Assembly (NCBI GenBank): GCA_963971535.1
Contig: OZ020592.1
Span: forward strand, 123,679,274 to 123,743,273
Origin: Notolepis coatsorum
Taxonomy: Eukaryota > Chordata > Actinopteri > Aulopiformes > Paralepididae
Length of the DNA stretch: 64,000 bases
Reading direction: 5' to 3'
The position numbers and the translations under genes are program-made. Below, in pieces: positions 61,131-64,000 of this stretch. Within the stretch, counting starts at the first letter, position 1; each line of letters begins with the position of its first letter. The notes below the pieces were generated by a model. That model was not told where the DNA came from. It did no database searches and worked only from the letters and a program-made list of their open reading frames with translations.

Positions 61131-61455
61131 TTTGTGATATAGATTATGTCAAAACGTTGAGAGAATGAGACCCGAATTCTTCGTTGTCCTATTAAGAAGA
61201 GCAAGGAGGCTTGGTCACGTCCAGCTGGAGCAGCGTCCAGGAGTGGGGTGGTGTAGGGTTGGGCTCTGTCACCCTGTGGGCTGTTAGAAGCATTTTTGTC
61301 TGGGGTTTGAGGTTCGCCCTGCTTGAGCAGCTATTATTTGAATGAATCGGATCCGAAATGATGCGATTACTGCCAACAAATCTATTTAAAGTTTATTCAA
61401 AACGCTATATGTAGACTCTTTTATTTTTAAACAATACCACGCATAGCATGCATTC
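61131..61455. other. Upstream flank, no gene seen
   Basis: Between the promoter-like region and the 57-bp array. Mixed sequence, no recognisable element. Confidence 0.5.
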
Positions 61456-63157
61456 CTGTCTCTAAACGGGAGCTGTCCACCAGCCTGGTGCTGAACCCTT
61501 CCTCCCTGTGTTCTGTCTCTAAACGGGAGCTGTCCACCAGCCTGGTGCTGAACCCTTCCTCCCTGTGTTCTGTCTCTAAACGGGAGCTGTCCACCAGCCT
61601 GGTGCTGAACCCTTCCTCCCTGTGTTCTGTCTCTAAACGGGAGCTGTCCACCAGCCTGGTGCTGAACCCTTCCTCTCTGTGTTCTGTCTCTAAACGGGAG
61701 CTGTCCACCAGCCTGGTGCTGAACCCTTCCTCCCTGTGTACAGTCTCTAAACGGGAGCTGTCCACCAGCCTGGTGCTGAACCCTTCCTCCCTGTGTTCTG
61801 TCTCTAAACGGGAGCTGTCCACCAGCCTGGTTCTGAACCCTTCCTCCCTGTGTTCTGTCTCTAAACGGGAGCTGTCCACCAGCCTGGTGCTGAACCCTTC
61901 CTCCCTGTGTTCTGTCTCTAAACGGGAGCTGTCCACCAGCCTGGTGCTGAACCCTTCCTCCCTGTGTTCTGTCTCTAAACGGGAGCTGTACACCAGCCTG
62001 GTGCTGAACCCTTTCTCCCTGTGTTCTGTCTCTAAACGGGAGCTGTCCACCAGCCTGGTGCTGAACCCTTCCTCCCTGTGTTCTGTCTCTAAACGGGAGC
62101 TGTCCACCAGCCTGGTGCTGAACCCTTCCTCCCTGTGTTCTGTCTCTAAACGGGAGCTGTCCACCAGCCTGGTGCTGAACCCTTCCTCCCTGTGTTCTGT
62201 CTCTAAACGGGAGCTGTCCACCAGCCTGGTGCTGAACCCTTCCTCCCTGTGTTCTGTCTCTAAACGGGAGCTGTCCACCAGCCTGGTGCTGAACCCTTCC
62301 TCCCTGTGTTCTGTCTCTAAACGAGAGCTGTCCACCAGCCTGGTGCTGAACCCTTCCTCCTGTGTTCTGTCTCTAAACGGGAGCTGTCCACCAGCCTGGT
62401 GCTGAACCCTTCCTCTCTGTGTTCTGTCTCTAAACGGGAGCTGTCCACCAGCCTGGTGCTGAACCCTTCCTCCCTGTGTTGTGTCTCTAAACGGGAGCTG
62501 TCCACCAGCCTGGTGCTGAACCCTTCCTCCCTGTGTTCTGTCTCTAAACGGGAGCTGTCCACCAGCCTGGTGCTGAACCCTTCCTCCCTGTGTTCTGTCT
62601 CTAAACGGGAGCTGTCCACCAGCCTGGTGCTGAACCCTTCCTCCCTGTGTTCTGTCTCTAAACGGGAGCTGTACACCAGCCTGGTTCTGAACCCTTCCTC
62701 CCTGTGTACAGTCTCTAAACGGGAGCTGTCCACCAGCCTGGTGCTGAACCCTTCCTCCCTGTGTACAGTCTCTAAACGGGAGCTGTCCACCAGCCTGGTT
62801 CTGAACCCTTCCTCCCTGTGTACAGTCTCTAAACGGGAGCTGTCCACCAGCCTGGTTCTGAACCCTTCCTCCCTGTGTACCGTCTCTAAAGGGGAGCTGT
62901 CCACCAGCCTGGTGCTGAACCCTTCCTCCCTGTGTACAGTCTCTAAACGGGAGCTGTCCACCAGCCTGGTGCTGAACCCTTCCTCCCTGTGTACAGTCTC
63001 TAAACGGGAGCTGTACACCAGCCTGGTGCTGAACCCTTCCTCCCTGTGTACAGTCTCTAAACGGGAGCTATCCACCAGCCTGGTTCTGAACCCTTCCTCC
63101 CTGTGTACAGTCTCTAAACGGGAGCGGTCCACCAGCCTGGTGCTGAACCCTTTCTCT
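61456..63157. repeat. 57-bp minisatellite, about 30 units
   Basis: Units of tgtctctaaacgggagctgt + ccaccagcctggtgctgaac + ccttcctccctgtgttc. The unit is 19 codons and has no stop in one frame of each strand (plus: SVSKRELSTSLVLNPSSLC; minus: FSTRLVDSSRLETEHREEG), giving frames near 300 codons. One unit near 62355 is one base short and shifts both. Nearly all units left of about 62,690 carry gttctg, whereas those right of it carry gtacag, with a single gtacag unit at about 61737. Most likely non-coding, but see the findings. Confidence 0.95.
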
Positions 63158-63309
63158 CTGACCACAGCGCTGAAATGAAACTAGGCTAACCCCCTCACCT
63201 GGACCTCTTCTGTGAGTACTGTAGCAGACTCACTTACATTTCAAAACAGCCAGTTGAGACTGTGTTATTCAGGCCCCCAGCCCCCCAAGACATGCAATCT
63301 AATCGATAT

Positions 63310-63407
63310 AATGTATATCTGTATGTCATAAATGTCTTGATGAATTGAAAATGTGGGACCCTGATGTAAACAAGACGAAAGTCTTTCTCTGGTCTGCATC
63401 CTCTTAA
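63310..63407 (+). mobile_element. L2-like LINE 3' UTR fragment
   Basis: Matches the 3' UTR of the LINE at 18480-18585 (tgatgaattgaaaatg, caagacgaaagtctttctct, ggtctgcatcc). It is cut at about 63407 by the palindromic element. Confidence 0.75.
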
Positions 63408-64000
63408 AGGATAACTCCACTATTTTGGGAAATTAGCTTATTTAACATCTTCCCTGGAGTTAGACAAGAAGATGCATACCTTTTTTGTCTCTGTGCGTGC
63501 ATTTTAGCTTTGGGAATAGATGCTCCGTTAGCATAGCTTAGCTTCATCACTGGAAGTGAGGCAGGACAGTAGCCTTACAGTGCCTTACAGTGTATTGCAA
63601 GGTCTGACATTGACCAAACTTGATATGCATGACCTTGGTGGGCTCTAGGTCAACTCCTGAAAAGGGGGTCAATGTCAGACCTTGCAATCAAAAGTTAGGG
63701 GCGCACTGAAATTATGGCAAGGGTTATTAGCCCCCTAACTTTTGATTGCAAAGTCTGACATTGACCCCCTTTTCAGGAGTTGACCTAGAGCCCACCAAGG
63801 TCATGCATATCAAGTTTGGTCAATGTCAGACCTTGCAATACACTGTAAGGCACTGTAAGGCTACTGTCCTGCCTCACTTCCAGTGATGAAGCTAAGCTAT
63901 GCTAACGGAGCATCTATTCCCAAAGCTAAAATGCACGCACAGAGACAAAAAAGGTATGCATCTTCTTGTCTAACTCCAGGGAAGATGTTAAATAAGCTAA
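63408..64000. mobile_element. Long palindromic (foldback) MITE, right end outside window
   Basis: Arms 63433-63701 and 63732-64000 (269 bp each) are reverse complements with one mismatch that I could see, around a 30-base loop (63702-63731). The left arm continues outward to about 63408 (aaaggataactccactattt), so the element should end near 64025. Each arm itself contains a 22-bp inverted pair (63594-63615 and 63667-63688, attgcaaggtctgacattga core). No protein is encoded. The superfamily is unknown because the target duplication is cut off. Confidence 0.9.

Noticed and set aside
61427-63178. Four frames of 260-305 codons with 19-residue repeats
   Set aside because: A 57-bp minisatellite, open equally on both strands and shifted by one short unit. 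Kept as a repeat and listed as a finding only.

Overview
The window reads as nuclear DNA of a teleost fish. I recognise one exon of an ordinary host gene. On the minus strand, 60820-60715 encodes the N-terminus of a PI-PLC X-domain protein (MASSHG..., ADWMASLPQSMHN, PLTNLAIP), followed by a good splice donor. It matches what I know of vertebrate PLCXD3. Upstream of it, to the right, lies CpG-rich promoter-like DNA. No exon 2 is visible to the left, so positions 1 to about 60,700 may be a giant repeat-filled first intron. That last step is inference.

Everything else is repeats, many nested. From left to right: a 32-bp minisatellite interrupted by a tRNA-derived SINE (1-760); a second SINE (1031-1482); a minus-strand LINE 3' end split by a 13.4-kb BEL/Pao LTR retrotransposon (1642-15019), which itself carries a hAT-like transposon (8389-10931, with its own SINE) and another SINE (12975-13470); a perfect short palindrome (15506-15570); an L2-like LINE inside a 30-bp minisatellite (16558-18671); and a deep stack at 18755-26333 (34-bp array > hAT > LINE > Ty3/gypsy > L2 fragment and 130-bp hAT MITE). 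A roughly 5-kb satellite of about 42-bp units follows (26510-31545), then a 40-bp satellite (32251-33683) and smaller repeats.

A second BEL/Pao element lies on the minus strand (36419-47236), inserted in a CTC-rich minisatellite. It contains a solo LTR and a 4.66-kb DIRS-like element with inverted ends (41619-46274). Further right are a solo LTR inside a 36-bp array (48184-48616), many microsatellites, a 200-base assembly gap (50991-51190), nested LINE remnants, a 1.8-kb satellite of 7-bp units, a 28-bp minisatellite in LTR-like flanks, a LINE with an open 760-codon reverse transcriptase frame (minus strand, 58140-55858), a possible piggyBac-like element, the host exon, a 57-bp minisatellite open in both orientations (61456-63157), and one long, almost perfect palindrome running off the right edge (63408-64000).

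The genes here do not form a pathway. The biology is that of a repeat-rich intron or promoter region where young mobile elements have piled into minisatellites. I found no CRISPR array, operon or bacterial-type system. The clearest less ordinary items are the end palindrome, the nested stacks with readable target-site duplications, the long/short hAT pair with internal splice-like signals, and the 57-bp array next to the host promoter.
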